Shown: positions 30,761-38,312 of the stretch, piece by piece | Layout of the letters: every line of letters begins with the position of its first letter | How positions within the stretch are numbered: the stretch's first letter is position 1 | NCBI RefSeq assembly: GCF_001730295.1 | Contig: NZ_MIKA01000048.1 | Location: forward strand, 98,886-162,885 | Reading direction: 5' to 3' | Source of the DNA: Enterococcus plantarum | Lineage (GTDB): Bacteria; Bacillota; Bacilli; Lactobacillales; Enterococcaceae | Length of the DNA stretch: 64,000 nucleotides | Position numbers and translations under genes: made by a program | Notes under the pieces: generated by a model | The model's input: the letters and a program-made list of their open reading frames with translations, nothing else | Databases searched by the model: none | What the model was told of the DNA's origin: nothing

Positions 30761-30789
30761 ATTATAAGAACTTTTGTTCCCTTTGTCTA
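30761..30789 (-). promoter_or_regulatory. minus-strand promoter with LexA (SOS) box in the spacer
   Basis: On the minus strand TAGACA (30784-30789) and TATAAT (30761-30766) are separated by 17 bp. Within the spacer GAACAAAAGTTC (30768-30779) matches the Gram-positive LexA/DinR core GAAC-N4-GTTC. A repressor there would block the promoter. Confidence 0.75.
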
Positions 30790-30819
30790 GAATGAGATAC
30801 TTAACCAGGTGTTACTATT

Positions 30820-30843
30820 TTTTGTGCCAAATTTTGTGCCAAA
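30820..30843. repeat. tandem 12-bp repeat, candidate attachment site (attR)
   Basis: TTTTGTGCCAAA occurs twice with no gap. Read on the minus strand it encodes FGTKFGTK, an ending seen in many integrases of Gram-positive phages as far as I recall, but the frame is closed by TAA just upstream. This is what the core of attR would look like if the attP core overlaps the 3' end of the integrase gene. Confidence 0.4.
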
Positions 30844-30950
30844 TTATTATAAAACGCAGTCTATTTATATAGAGACAAACTCAATAAAAATAAGAAAGTT
30901 CTATCAGTCTCTAACTATATAATAGGTAGGGTTAGTTAGTCGGGAACGTA

Positions 30951-30990
30951 AAAAACACCTGTCAAACGTTGATTTGATAGGTGTTTTTTT
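30951..30990. terminator. bidirectional terminator at the prophage/host border
   Basis: AACACCTGTCAAA pairs with TTTGATAGGTGTT over a 6-base loop, with A run before and T run after. Confidence 0.75.
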
Positions 30991-31071
30991 GTTTTCACAC
31001 TATTAGTATAGAAGTTGTTTCACTAGATACGGAAAAACTACCAAAAATTTAAAAATGTTTTTAAATGACTA

Positions 31072-31101
31072 TTGTAATTTAACTAGTATATATTATATAA
31101 T
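31072..31101 (+). promoter_or_regulatory. promoter of the ChW-repeat gene
   Basis: TTGTAA (31072-31077) and TATAAT (31096-31101) with an 18-bp spacer; binding site AAAGGA and ATG 31133 follow. Confidence 0.5.
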
Positions 31102-31132
31102 TATGATGTTACAAAGAAAGGATTGTGAGAAA

Positions 31133-32005
31133 ATGAAAAAGGTTAGTTTAGTATTATTAGGTTTATCATTGTCGTTATCATTATTTGGGGGAGCATCAAA
31201 TGTTAGGGCGGCAGAAGAAGAGATCACAGTAGCACCTTATGGAGATTTACAAACTGCAGAGATTTTGCCAAGCAATGATTCAGAAACAGCAGAATCATTT
31301 GCGCGAAGTGAACGTGCAGCACAATCAGCATCTGTGACTTACCGTACACGTGTACAAGATATCGGCTGGCAAGGATGGAAGAGCAATGCTCAAGTATCAG
31401 GAACATCAGGTAAGAAAAAACGTTTAGAAGCCATTCAATTGAAAGTTAAAAATTCACCTTATAGTGGAAATATTGAATACCGTACACACGTACAAGATAT
31501 TGGTTGGCAAGCTTGGAAGAAAAATGGCCAATCATCAGGAACGTCTGGTCAGAAAAAACGTTTAGAAGCCATTCAAATCAAGCTAACAGGTCAATTGGGT
31601 CAAGTATATGATGTATTTTATCGTGTTCATGCCCAAGAGTTTGGCTGGATGGGTTGGGAAAAAGGCGGAGTCCCTTCAGGAACATCAAAATATTCTTATC
31701 GTTTAGAAGCAATTGAAGTGAAACTAGTTCCTAAGAAAAACTACGCAACAATCAACTACTCTGGAAAAATATCTTATAGAGATAATAAAACATTCGCTGG
31801 TGAGATCAACTATAAATCAGTAGGCGTACCAAAATCAATGTTGAGTAATTCTTTGAAATTATTCAAAAATGCTAAATCAATGAACGCTTATGCTGACAAA
31901 GAGTTGAAAGATGTTAATCGCAAAGCAATTGCTTATCAAACATATATAATCAGAAGAGGGCTTACAACTATCGGCTACACTGCTGAATTTTATTTCCCTT
32001 ATTAA
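31133..32005 (+). CDS. secreted protein with three ChW repeats
   Basis: 290 residues from ATG 31133, chosen because it starts a clean signal peptide (MKKVSLVLLGLSLSLSLFGGASNVRA). Residues about 65-200 hold three repeats of the clostridial hydrophobic W type: 'YRTRVQDIGWQGWKSN', 'YRTHVQDIGWQAWKKN', 'YRVHAQEFGWMGWEKG', each followed by 'G-T-S-x-x-x-x-R-L-E-A-I-x-x-K'. The C-terminal 90 residues are not recognised. ChW repeats are thought to bind carbohydrate or proteins at the cell surface. Own promoter and a shared terminator. Confidence 0.8.
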   Translation: MKKVSLVLLGLSLSLSLFGGASNVRAAEEEITVAPYGDLQTAEILPSNDSETAESFARSERAAQSASVTYRTRVQDIGWQGWKSNAQVSGTSGKKKRLEAIQLKVKNSPYSGNIEYRTHVQDIGWQAWKKNGQSSGTSGQKKRLEAIQIKLTGQLGQVYDVFYRVHAQEFGWMGWEKGGVPSGTSKYSYRLEAIEVKLVPKKNYATINYSGKISYRDNKTFAGEINYKSVGVPKSMLSNSLKLFKNAKSMNAYADKELKDVNRKAIAYQTYIIRRGLTTIGYTAEFYFPY

Positions 32006-32009
32006 TAAT

Positions 32010-32060
32010 AAAAAAGCTGAAACCAATCATGTTAAAGATGTTGGTTTCAGCTTTTTTTTA
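32010..32060. terminator. bidirectional terminator between convergent genes
   Basis: AAAAAGCTGAAACCAA pairs with TTGGTTTCAGCTTTTT over a 14-base loop. Confidence 0.8.
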
Positions 32061-32062
32061 TG

Positions 32063-33301
32063 CTATGCCCAATCCCCACTACGGAAAATCGGAACTCGTG
32101 TGCCATCTTCTCTAATGCCGTCTATATCCATTTGATCTGATCCCACCATGAAATCAACATGAGTATGACTGCGGTTTAGACCTGCTGCTATTAATTCTTC
32201 CTCAGTCATTTCAGTTCCGCCTTGTAAGTTAAAAGCATAGGCGGAGCCAAACGCTAAATGATTTGAAGCATTTTCGTCAAATAGAGTATTGTAGAAAATA
32301 ATACCTGATTGAGAAATAGGGGACGGGTCTGGAACCAACGCTACTTCGCCTAAATGACGTGCGCCTTCGTCTGTTTCAAGTAATTTCGCTAATACATCTT
32401 CTCCTTGTTCGGCAGAAAAATCAATGACTTTACCGTCTTTAAATGTAAATTTCATACCAGAGATAGTTGTTCCGGCATAACTTAATGGTTTAGTGCTAGA
32501 AACAACACCATCAACATGACGGCTGTCAGGAGCGGTGAAAACTTCTTCTGTTGGCATATTAGCCATAAATTTTTCACCACGAACGTTATCGCTGCCGGCA
32601 CCTTCCCATAAATGATTTTTGGGCAAACCAATCACTAAGTCTGTACCTGGTGCTGTGTAGTGTAATGCTTTAAATTGTTCTTTATTTAACGCATCTGCTT
32701 TTGTAGCTAACTTGTTATCATGGGCTTGCCAAGCGGCAACAGGGTCGGCCTCGTAAACACGAGTTGTTTTAAATATCTGATCCCAGAGTGCATCGACTTG
32801 TTGCTCACTGTCTTTCAAGTCTGGGAAGACTTTAGCTGCCCATTCTTTACCTGCGGCGGCAACAACTGTCCAGCTGACTTTATTCGCTTGTGTAGCCTTT
32901 CTTAAATTAACTAACGCTTTGCCAGAAGCAGATTGGAAAGCAGCTACACGATCTGGATCTACTCCAGCTAAAGCATCAGGATTAGATGAGACAACGCTGA
33001 TTCGGCTGGCTCCTTTGTTGACCCAGTCATTCGTTTGGTCTATTTTATGTTGAGGAATACTTTCCAAGTACTTTTCGTCTGCATGTAATAAAAATTCACG
33101 TTGAATGATATCGTCATTCCATTGAACAATTACTTCACCAGCCCCTAATTTATATGCTTCTTCTGTAATCAATCGAGCCAAAGGTGCTTGATCAACATTA
33201 ATTTGTAAAACGATACTTTGTCCCTTTTGAACATTTACACCAGTTGCGACAATTAATCTCGCATATTTTTTTAATATCTCATTAAAATTTGGTAATGTCA
33301 T
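32063..33301 (-). CDS. pepS: aminopeptidase, M29 family (PepS/AmpS type)
   Basis: 412 residues, the standard M29 length. 'NVQKGQSIVLQINVDQAPLARLITEEAYKLGAGEVIVQWND' at the N terminus, then metal ligands in 'MPTEEVFTAPDSRHVDGVV', 'AEQGEDVL', 'HLGEVALVPDPSPIS' and 'HTHVDFMVGSDQMDIDG' fit two-metal M29 aminopeptidases. Cytoplasmic enzyme that removes N-terminal residues from peptides. ACTAGGAGGTTATTCT precedes the start on the minus strand. Transcribed away from the TetR gene, from a shared 254-bp region. Confidence 0.93.
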   Translation of the reverse strand: MTLPNFNEILKKYARLIVATGVNVQKGQSIVLQINVDQAPLARLITEEAYKLGAGEVIVQWNDDIIQREFLLHADEKYLESIPQHKIDQTNDWVNKGASRISVVSSNPDALAGVDPDRVAAFQSASGKALVNLRKATQANKVSWTVVAAAGKEWAAKVFPDLKDSEQQVDALWDQIFKTTRVYEADPVAAWQAHDNKLATKADALNKEQFKALHYTAPGTDLVIGLPKNHLWEGAGSDNVRGEKFMANMPTEEVFTAPDSRHVDGVVSSTKPLSYAGTTISGMKFTFKDGKVIDFSAEQGEDVLAKLLETDEGARHLGEVALVPDPSPISQSGIIFYNTLFDENASNHLAFGSAYAFNLQGGTEMTEEELIAAGLNRSHTHVDFMVGSDQMDIDGIREDGTRVPIFRSGDWA

Positions 33302-33352
33302 AGAATAACCTCCTAGTTTTCATTCATGTAACCGTTCATATCATAACACGTA

Positions 33353-33366
33353 GAGTTCGTGAACTC
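33353..33366. promoter_or_regulatory. perfect palindrome, possible operator
   Basis: GAGTTCGTGAACTC, 14 bp with complete twofold symmetry, in the divergent region between pepS and the TetR gene. Suits a dimeric repressor such as the TetR protein, but pairing of site and protein is a guess. Confidence 0.4.
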
Positions 33367-33470
33367 AAACAAACGAGCAAGTCTAACAGCTTATTTAATT
33401 CTGAAAAAAAGCTCTTGAAAGTCCCGTCTAATCAAATTAATAAAATAATATAAATTGAAGTACTAGAATT

Positions 33471-33498
33471 TTGCAGATTAAACAAATCGTGTTACAAT
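33471..33498 (+). promoter_or_regulatory. promoter of the TetR gene
   Basis: TTGCAG (33471-33476) and TACAAT (33493-33498), 16-bp spacer, with TG one base before the -10 (extended -10). Confidence 0.55.
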
Positions 33499-33555
33499 AA
33501 CTGTAGTATTGATATGGAAGCGTTGTAAAGGATAGGTAGAGGGGATTGAAAGATT

Positions 33556-34128
33556 ATGGCAAGAAAAAAAACAATTACTAAAGATCAGATTTTAAATGCT
33601 GCATACGAAGTAGTGGCCACTGAAGGCTTTTCGAAATTCACCGCACGAAACATTGCAACCAAAATGAAATGCTCAACACAACCTATTTATTTAGAATTTA
33701 AAAATATGGATGATTTAAAAGAAGAATTATTTGAAAAGATTCACGAATATTTAGCAAAAGAAGTATTTCCTGTCACTCATACAGATAATACTATTGTGGA
33801 CTTAGCGTTAAATTACATTCACTTTGCTAAAAACGAAAGTAAATTATACCGCGCATTATATTTAGAAGAATATGGTGGTGGAAAAAGAATGCAAGAGTTT
33901 TCTTATAGCTATTTTTCCAATGCGGTCAAAAAAGACCCTGACTACGAAAAATTAAATGACTCAGAAATCAATTCTCTTCACATGGGAACTTGGATCGTTG
34001 CAACGGGAATTGCGGCATTAATGACTTCGGGAATCATTCGTCCAAGTGATCAACAAATTGAACAGTTGATGAAAGATGCAATCGAGCAGATTTTAGAGCG
34101 CGATGAACCGATTGATATCGATAGTTAA
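33556..34128 (+). CDS. TetR-family transcription regulator
   Basis: 190 residues. N-terminal DNA-binding part 'ITKDQILNAAYEVVATEGFSKFTARNIATKMKCSTQPIYLEFKNMDDLKEELF' is a full TetR helix-turn-helix (residues about 5-57). The C-terminal helices are the ligand-binding domain, family unknown. Faces away from pepS, with a palindrome and promoters between. AGAGGGGATTGAAAG lies before the ATG. Target and ligand unknown. Confidence 0.9.
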   Translation: MARKKTITKDQILNAAYEVVATEGFSKFTARNIATKMKCSTQPIYLEFKNMDDLKEELFEKIHEYLAKEVFPVTHTDNTIVDLALNYIHFAKNESKLYRALYLEEYGGGKRMQEFSYSYFSNAVKKDPDYEKLNDSEINSLHMGTWIVATGIAALMTSGIIRPSDQQIEQLMKDAIEQILERDEPIDIDS

Positions 34129-34140
34129 GAGCAATTAAAC

Positions 34141-34187
34141 GAAAAGGCTGAAAGCAAACTCATTGACGTTGCTTTCAGCCTTTTCTT
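34141..34187. terminator. bidirectional terminator between TetR and flavodoxin genes
   Basis: GAAAAGGCTGAAAGCAA pairs with TTGCTTTCAGCCTTTTC over an 11-base loop. Confidence 0.85.
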
Positions 34188-34212
34188 GTTTAATTATCGT
34201 TATTTCTAATAA

Positions 34213-34656
34213 TTATTTTGCAGCTTCTGCTAATTTTTTAGCAAAAGCTTCAAGATTTTGAATATCTTCTTCTTCAGCAGCTAGATCGACTTTTACGCTA
34301 TCTGCTCCTTTGGTTGCGCCAATTTTTGTGAAAACAGCGTCGAAGTCATCCACTGATTTACAGAACTCATCGTAAAAAGTGTCGCCTGATCCGCAAACAC
34401 CGTAAGTTTTTCCAGCTAGATTGATTTCTTGTAGTTCTTCGTAGAAATCTACTATTTCGTCCGGTAATTCGCCATCACCATATGTATATGTCGCAACGAC
34501 ACATATATCCGCCTCTTCAAAATCTTCAGGATCAACTTGTGTACATTCATTGATTTCAACTTCAATATTTAAATTTTCAAGAGCTTCAGCAACGATATCT
34601 GCGATTTCTTCTGTATTTCCAGTCATGCTTGCATAAACGATTTTAGCTAAGGTCAT
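34213..34656 (-). CDS. flavodoxin
   Basis: 147 residues from ATG 34656 (GAAGGAGGAAATCTA upstream; a longer in-frame start at 34683 would include the binding site in the coding region). FMN phosphate loop 'SMTGNTEEIADIV' (residues about 9-21), the 50s loop 'TYTYGDGELPDEIVDFYEEL' and the 90s loop 'GSGDTFYDEFCKSVDDF'. Acidic electron carrier of the short flavodoxin type. The same gene stands before methionine aminopeptidase in enterococcal chromosomes. Confidence 0.93.
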   Translation of the reverse strand: MTLAKIVYASMTGNTEEIADIVAEALENLNIEVEINECTQVDPEDFEEADICVVATYTYGDGELPDEIVDFYEELQEINLAGKTYGVCGSGDTFYDEFCKSVDDFDAVFTKIGATKGADSVKVDLAAEEEDIQNLEAFAKKLAEAAK

Positions 34657-35059
34657 TAGATTTCCTCCTTCAAATAATACCACTTTGATTATATCAGAAA
34701 AACGAAGGCTGTGTAAATTACAAAATGAAGTCTTAAAATGGATAAATTATCTACATTTCAACGTTTTTGATGGTTAGAAGATTAAAAAAGAATGAAATCT
34801 ATTTTTAACAACTACTTTTCAGTGAAATTTTCATAAATTATGATAAAATACTCTTATATGAAGATTTTTTAGCTTCAAGAGCTAGCCGTTATGCTTTGCT
34901 TCGATCTTATCGATTCATAAGAGCTAACACTTTAAAAAATGAAGGTATCGGAAAAGATAAAAAATAATTTTGGTAAAGAGCATTGCATTTATTTTTTCTA
35001 TTTTCTGTCAATGCTGGCCAAGCTCTTTCAGCTTTTATATTTTAGGAGGACGAAATTGA
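34657..35059. other. 403-bp gap with inverted repeats before map
   Basis: No gene seen. From 34,860 on there is a run of inverted and direct repeats: TAGCT...AGCTA near 34870-34885, CTTAT/ATAAG near 34906-34922, AAGAGCTA twice, and AAAGAGC/GCTCTTT around 34975-35033 enclosing GCATTG/CAATGC-type arms. This may be a structured leader of the map mRNA. AGGAGG stands before the map start. Confidence 0.45.
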
Positions 35060-35824
35060 ATGATTACACTAAAATCACCAAGAGAAATTGAAATGATGGA
35101 TGAGTCTGGAGAATTATTGGCAGACGTTCATCGTCATTTACGCACGTTTATCAAACCAGGAGTTACGAGTTGGGACATTGAAGTGTTCGTTAGAAACTTT
35201 ATTGAAAGTCATGGCGGCATTGCTGCTCAAATCGGTTTTGAAGACTATAAATATGCAACATGCTGTAGTATCAATGATGAAATTTGTCATGGCTTTCCTC
35301 GTAAAAAGCCATTAAAAGATGGCGATTTGATCAAAGTAGACATGTGCATTGATTTAAAAGGCGCTATGTCAGATTCCTGCTGGGCTTATGTAGTCGGCAA
35401 GTCAACACCAGAATTAGATCACTTAATGGAAGTAACAAGAAAAGCCTTGTATCTAGGGATCGAGCAAGCGCAAGTTGGCAATCGTATCGGTGATATCGGA
35501 CATGCAATCCAAACGTATGTTGAAAGTGAACATTTATCTGTCGTAAGAGATTTCGTGGGTCACGGTATTGGTCCGACTATTCATGAAAGTCCAGTTATTC
35601 CTCATTATGGTGAAGCGGGTAAAGGATTACGTTTAAAAGAAGGAATGGTCATTACGATCGAGCCGATGGTCAACACTGGAACGTGGCGTATGAAAATGGA
35701 TCCAAATGGCTGGACAGCATATACTTTAGATGGTGGAATCAGTTGCCAATTTGAACATACACTGGCTATTACGAAAGATGGACCAAAAATTTTAACTTCT
35801 CAAGGAGAAGAACTGACTTATTAA
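35060..35824 (+). CDS. map: methionine aminopeptidase type I
   Basis: 254 residues. Metal ligands in order: Asp in 'IKVDMCID', Asp in 'MSDSCW', His in 'VGHGIGPTIHE', Glu in 'ITIEPMV', Glu in 'QFEHTLAI'; the substrate-pocket His in 'EICHGFPRKKP'. Removes the initiator Met from new proteins. AGGAGGACGAAATTGA precedes the ATG. The following gene begins 19 bases later, so they may share a transcript. Confidence 0.95.
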   Translation: MITLKSPREIEMMDESGELLADVHRHLRTFIKPGVTSWDIEVFVRNFIESHGGIAAQIGFEDYKYATCCSINDEICHGFPRKKPLKDGDLIKVDMCIDLKGAMSDSCWAYVVGKSTPELDHLMEVTRKALYLGIEQAQVGNRIGDIGHAIQTYVESEHLSVVRDFVGHGIGPTIHESPVIPHYGEAGKGLRLKEGMVITIEPMVNTGTWRMKMDPNGWTAYTLDGGISCQFEHTLAITKDGPKILTSQGEELTY

Positions 35825-35843
35825 TCAATTAGAGGAGAATGGT

Positions 35844-36758
35844 ATGAAACTGGTAGACAAAGTAAAGAGGAATGAAAAATTAATGCGTTTCATTGAAACA
35901 ACACAACATCGCATGATTGATTCAGAGATTGGAAATACGTCGGTCGTTGTGGCTTACTATTTACTTTTGTCCCTGTTTCCTCTATTGATTGCGGTAGGAA
36001 ACCTCCTGCCGTACTTACATATTGATCCAAACGAAGTGCTACCCTATATCGCTGAAGCAATTCCAAAGGCTATATTTGAGGACTTAAAACCAGCAATCCA
36101 ATCCTTGCTGACACAACGCTCAGGTGGCTTACTGTCGATTTCTGCTTTAGCCGCTTTATGGAGTGCGAGTCAAAGTATTAATGCACTGCAAACGGCAATG
36201 AATAAAGCGTTTGGTGTTGAACAACGCAAAAACTTTATCATTGTTCGTATCATGTCTTTACTTGTGATTCTCTTATTTATGATAGCGATCGTTGGTGTTG
36301 TTGGGGTATTGGGCTTAGGGAAAACGATTTTAGATTTACTGCAGCCAATAGTTCATTTTTCAACTGATTTTATTGATACCTTTCAAGCCTTGAAGTGGCC
36401 GATCACATCATTGGTCCTATTGGTTATTATGTGTTTGATTTATCGCGTTGTTCCTAATGCAAAATTGACATTTCGTTCGATCATACCAGGGGCTATTTTT
36501 GCAACGGCGGGCTGGATGTTATTGTCACAAGCGTTTGGTTTATATATCAAATACTTCAGTTCAAAAATCGCCAGTTATCAAATTATAGGAAGCTTTATTA
36601 TCTTAATGTTGTGGCTGAATTTTGCAGCCACAATCATCATACTAGGTGGTATTATCAATGCAGTCGTTAAAGAGTACCTCTCGAATGAAAAAATTCAACA
36701 CCGCTATGGTTTGATCAATCGACTAGTGGACAAAGCAAAAGAAAAATTAAAGAAGTAG
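35844..36758 (+). CDS. BrkB/YihY-family membrane protein
   Basis: 304 residues with about six membrane segments ('VVAYYLLLSLFPLLIAVGNLLPYL', 'IVRIMSLLVILLFMIAIVGVVGVLGL', 'ITSLVLLVIMCLIYRVVPNA', 'SIIPGAIFATAGWMLLSQAFGLYI', 'IIGSFIILMLWLNFAATIIILGGIINAV'). 'LSLFPLLIA' near the start and 'GSFIILMLWLNF' near the end are family marks. Older annotations call it ribonuclease BN, which is not supported. Function unknown, envelope-related by family. GAGGAGAATGGT precedes the ATG. Confidence 0.85.
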   Translation: MKLVDKVKRNEKLMRFIETTQHRMIDSEIGNTSVVVAYYLLLSLFPLLIAVGNLLPYLHIDPNEVLPYIAEAIPKAIFEDLKPAIQSLLTQRSGGLLSISALAALWSASQSINALQTAMNKAFGVEQRKNFIIVRIMSLLVILLFMIAIVGVVGVLGLGKTILDLLQPIVHFSTDFIDTFQALKWPITSLVLLVIMCLIYRVVPNAKLTFRSIIPGAIFATAGWMLLSQAFGLYIKYFSSKIASYQIIGSFIILMLWLNFAATIIILGGIINAVVKEYLSNEKIQHRYGLINRLVDKAKEKLKK

Positions 36759-36831
36759 ACCGAACGTTTTCGATTCAAATAAACAAGTAGAATTTTTCGT
36801 TTTTCTACCCAGTGGAAACACCTGTTCCAAC

Positions 36832-36859
36832 TTGTAAATGTAGAATGATTCGGTATAAT
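36832..36859 (+). promoter_or_regulatory. promoter of the epa locus
   Basis: TTGTAA (36832-36837) and TATAAT (36854-36859) with a 16-bp spacer, 31 bases before the epaA start. Confidence 0.6.
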
Positions 36860-36890
36860 ATACGATGTACATTAAGAAAGTAGGTTCATC

Positions 36891-38027
36891 ATGTCGATGT
36901 TTATTTATGAAATTGTTATCCGTCTATTTCTGACGTTTATCTTATCTTTGATCACGACGCCGATCGTTAAATTATTGGCGTTTAGAATAGGAGCATATGA
37001 TGCTCCCGGTGAAAGAAGAGTGAATACTAAAAATATGCCAACAGCGGGTGGATTAGGTATTTATTTTGTTTTTTCATTTTCTTGTTTAGTCATGTTTCAG
37101 TCTATTATACCAATCAATTATATCTGGCCAATCATTTTGGGAGCTGGGATCGTTGTTGCAACGGGCTTGCTCGACGATATTTATGAATTATCCCCAAAGA
37201 AAAAAACACTAGGAATTATACTTGGTGCATTAGTTATCTATTTTGTGGCAGAGATTCGGATCGATGCCGTAACATTACCTTTCCTAGGTCACATAGATTT
37301 ACGTTGGTTTAGTTTACCATTGACATTGTTTTGGATATTTGCAATTACGAATGCGGTTAATTTAATTGATGGGTTAGATGGACTGGCTTCGGGGGTTTCG
37401 ATCATTAGCTTAGCAACAATTGGCGTCATCGGTTATTTTTTCCTTCATGCGAAAACAGTATATATCCCAATCGTGATTTTTATTTTAGTCGCGAGTATTG
37501 CTGGTTTTTTTCCGTACAATTTTTATCCAGCTAAGATATTTTTAGGTGACACTGGCGCTTTATTTTTGGGCTTTATGATCGCAGTCATGTCTTTGCAAGG
37601 ATTGAAAAATGCGACGTTTATTACGGTGATCACACCTATGATAATTTTAGGTGTACCCATTACAGATACTGTTTACGCGATTATTCGTCGCTTAATGAAT
37701 AAGCGACCGATTTCATCAGCAGACAAGATGCACTTGCACCATCGTTTACTTTCACTCGGGTTTACCCACAAAGGTGCGGTAATGACGATTTATGGGTTAG
37801 CACTGGTGTTCTCTTTTGTAGCGCTATTATTTAGTTATGCAAGTAATGTTGCATCCATTTTGTTGATTGTTTTTAGCGCAATTGGTTTAGAATTATTTAT
37901 AGAAATGATTGGATTAGTTGGCGAAAATCATCAACCATTGATGTACATTTTACGCATGTTTGGAAATCGTGAATTTCGTCATCAGCAATTAGAAAAAAGA
38001 CTAGGCAAACATTCTAAAAAAAAGTAA
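36891..38027 (+). CDS. epaA: undecaprenyl-phosphate sugar-1-phosphate transferase (EpaA/TagO/WecA family)
   Basis: 378 residues, about ten membrane segments. Family motifs: 'LLDDIYELSPKKK' (metal-binding D-D), 'NAVNLIDGLDGLASG' and 'FLGDTGALFLGF', then the cytoplasmic His loop 'RPISSADKMHLHHRLLSLGF'. It transfers GlcNAc-1-P (or a similar sugar) to undecaprenyl phosphate as the first step of wall polysaccharide synthesis. First gene of the epa locus, in line with the order in E. faecalis. Ends with a long basic tail. Confidence 0.9.
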   Translation: MSMFIYEIVIRLFLTFILSLITTPIVKLLAFRIGAYDAPGERRVNTKNMPTAGGLGIYFVFSFSCLVMFQSIIPINYIWPIILGAGIVVATGLLDDIYELSPKKKTLGIILGALVIYFVAEIRIDAVTLPFLGHIDLRWFSLPLTLFWIFAITNAVNLIDGLDGLASGVSIISLATIGVIGYFFLHAKTVYIPIVIFILVASIAGFFPYNFYPAKIFLGDTGALFLGFMIAVMSLQGLKNATFITVITPMIILGVPITDTVYAIIRRLMNKRPISSADKMHLHHRLLSLGFTHKGAVMTIYGLALVFSFVALLFSYASNVASILLIVFSAIGLELFIEMIGLVGENHQPLMYILRMFGNREFRHQQLEKRLGKHSKKK

Positions 38028-38312
38028 TAGCTCCATGACAATAGTTGCTGGATTCATAAGCTGTGTTATAATTTCCTGATTGAGTAAAAAAGAGGGCGGG
38101 ACAAAACAGTGACAGTTTTGCTCTGCTCTCCTACGAAGTTCGTTAAATAATGAAAAAACCTGTGGGATATGACGTTTTATACAGAATGAAAAACTGCTAA
38201 TAATTGGGTAGTAAAGCTTTGGTAACAATAGTTCCTTGACTTTGGGTTACGACAGGCTAAGTTAGAAAACGACTGGTTTGATTAATTTGATTTTAAATGA
38301 GGTGCAAAAAAT
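38028..38312 (+). other. 285-bp gap with a repeat-like hairpin
   Basis: No gene. Contains an imperfect 16-bp hairpin (38091-38129) and a 30-base stretch shared with the prophage (38174-38203). May be a leader with its own promoter for epaB; no good promoter box is obvious. Confidence 0.5.
38091..38129. repeat. imperfect hairpin, enterococcal REP-like element
   Basis: GAGGGCGGGACAAAAC pairs with GTTTTGCTCTGCTCTC over loop AGTGACA with three G-T pairs and one mismatch. Similar in pattern to the hairpin at 43376-43417. Confidence 0.4.

Larger units (their letters stand above)
1..30850. mobile_element. resident siphophage (prophage), left end outside the window
   Basis: A continuous set of packaging, head, tail, baseplate and lysis genes in the standard order of Gram-positive siphophages occupies 3.3-25.9 kb, followed by accessory genes. 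No integrase, repressor or replication genes are visible, so the left part is off the window. The right limit is set by inference at a tandem 12-bp repeat (30820-30843) whose minus-strand reading (FGTKFGTK) looks like the tail of an integrase gene; from about 31 kb genes look chromosomal. No head, tail or lysis gene is visibly broken, so the late part may be functional. Confidence 0.85.

Noticed and set aside
33353..33366. Palindrome GAGTTCGTGAACTC as a LexA box
   Set aside because: The half-sites are in the reverse order (GTTC...GAAC) and spacing is not that of GAAC-N4-GTTC.
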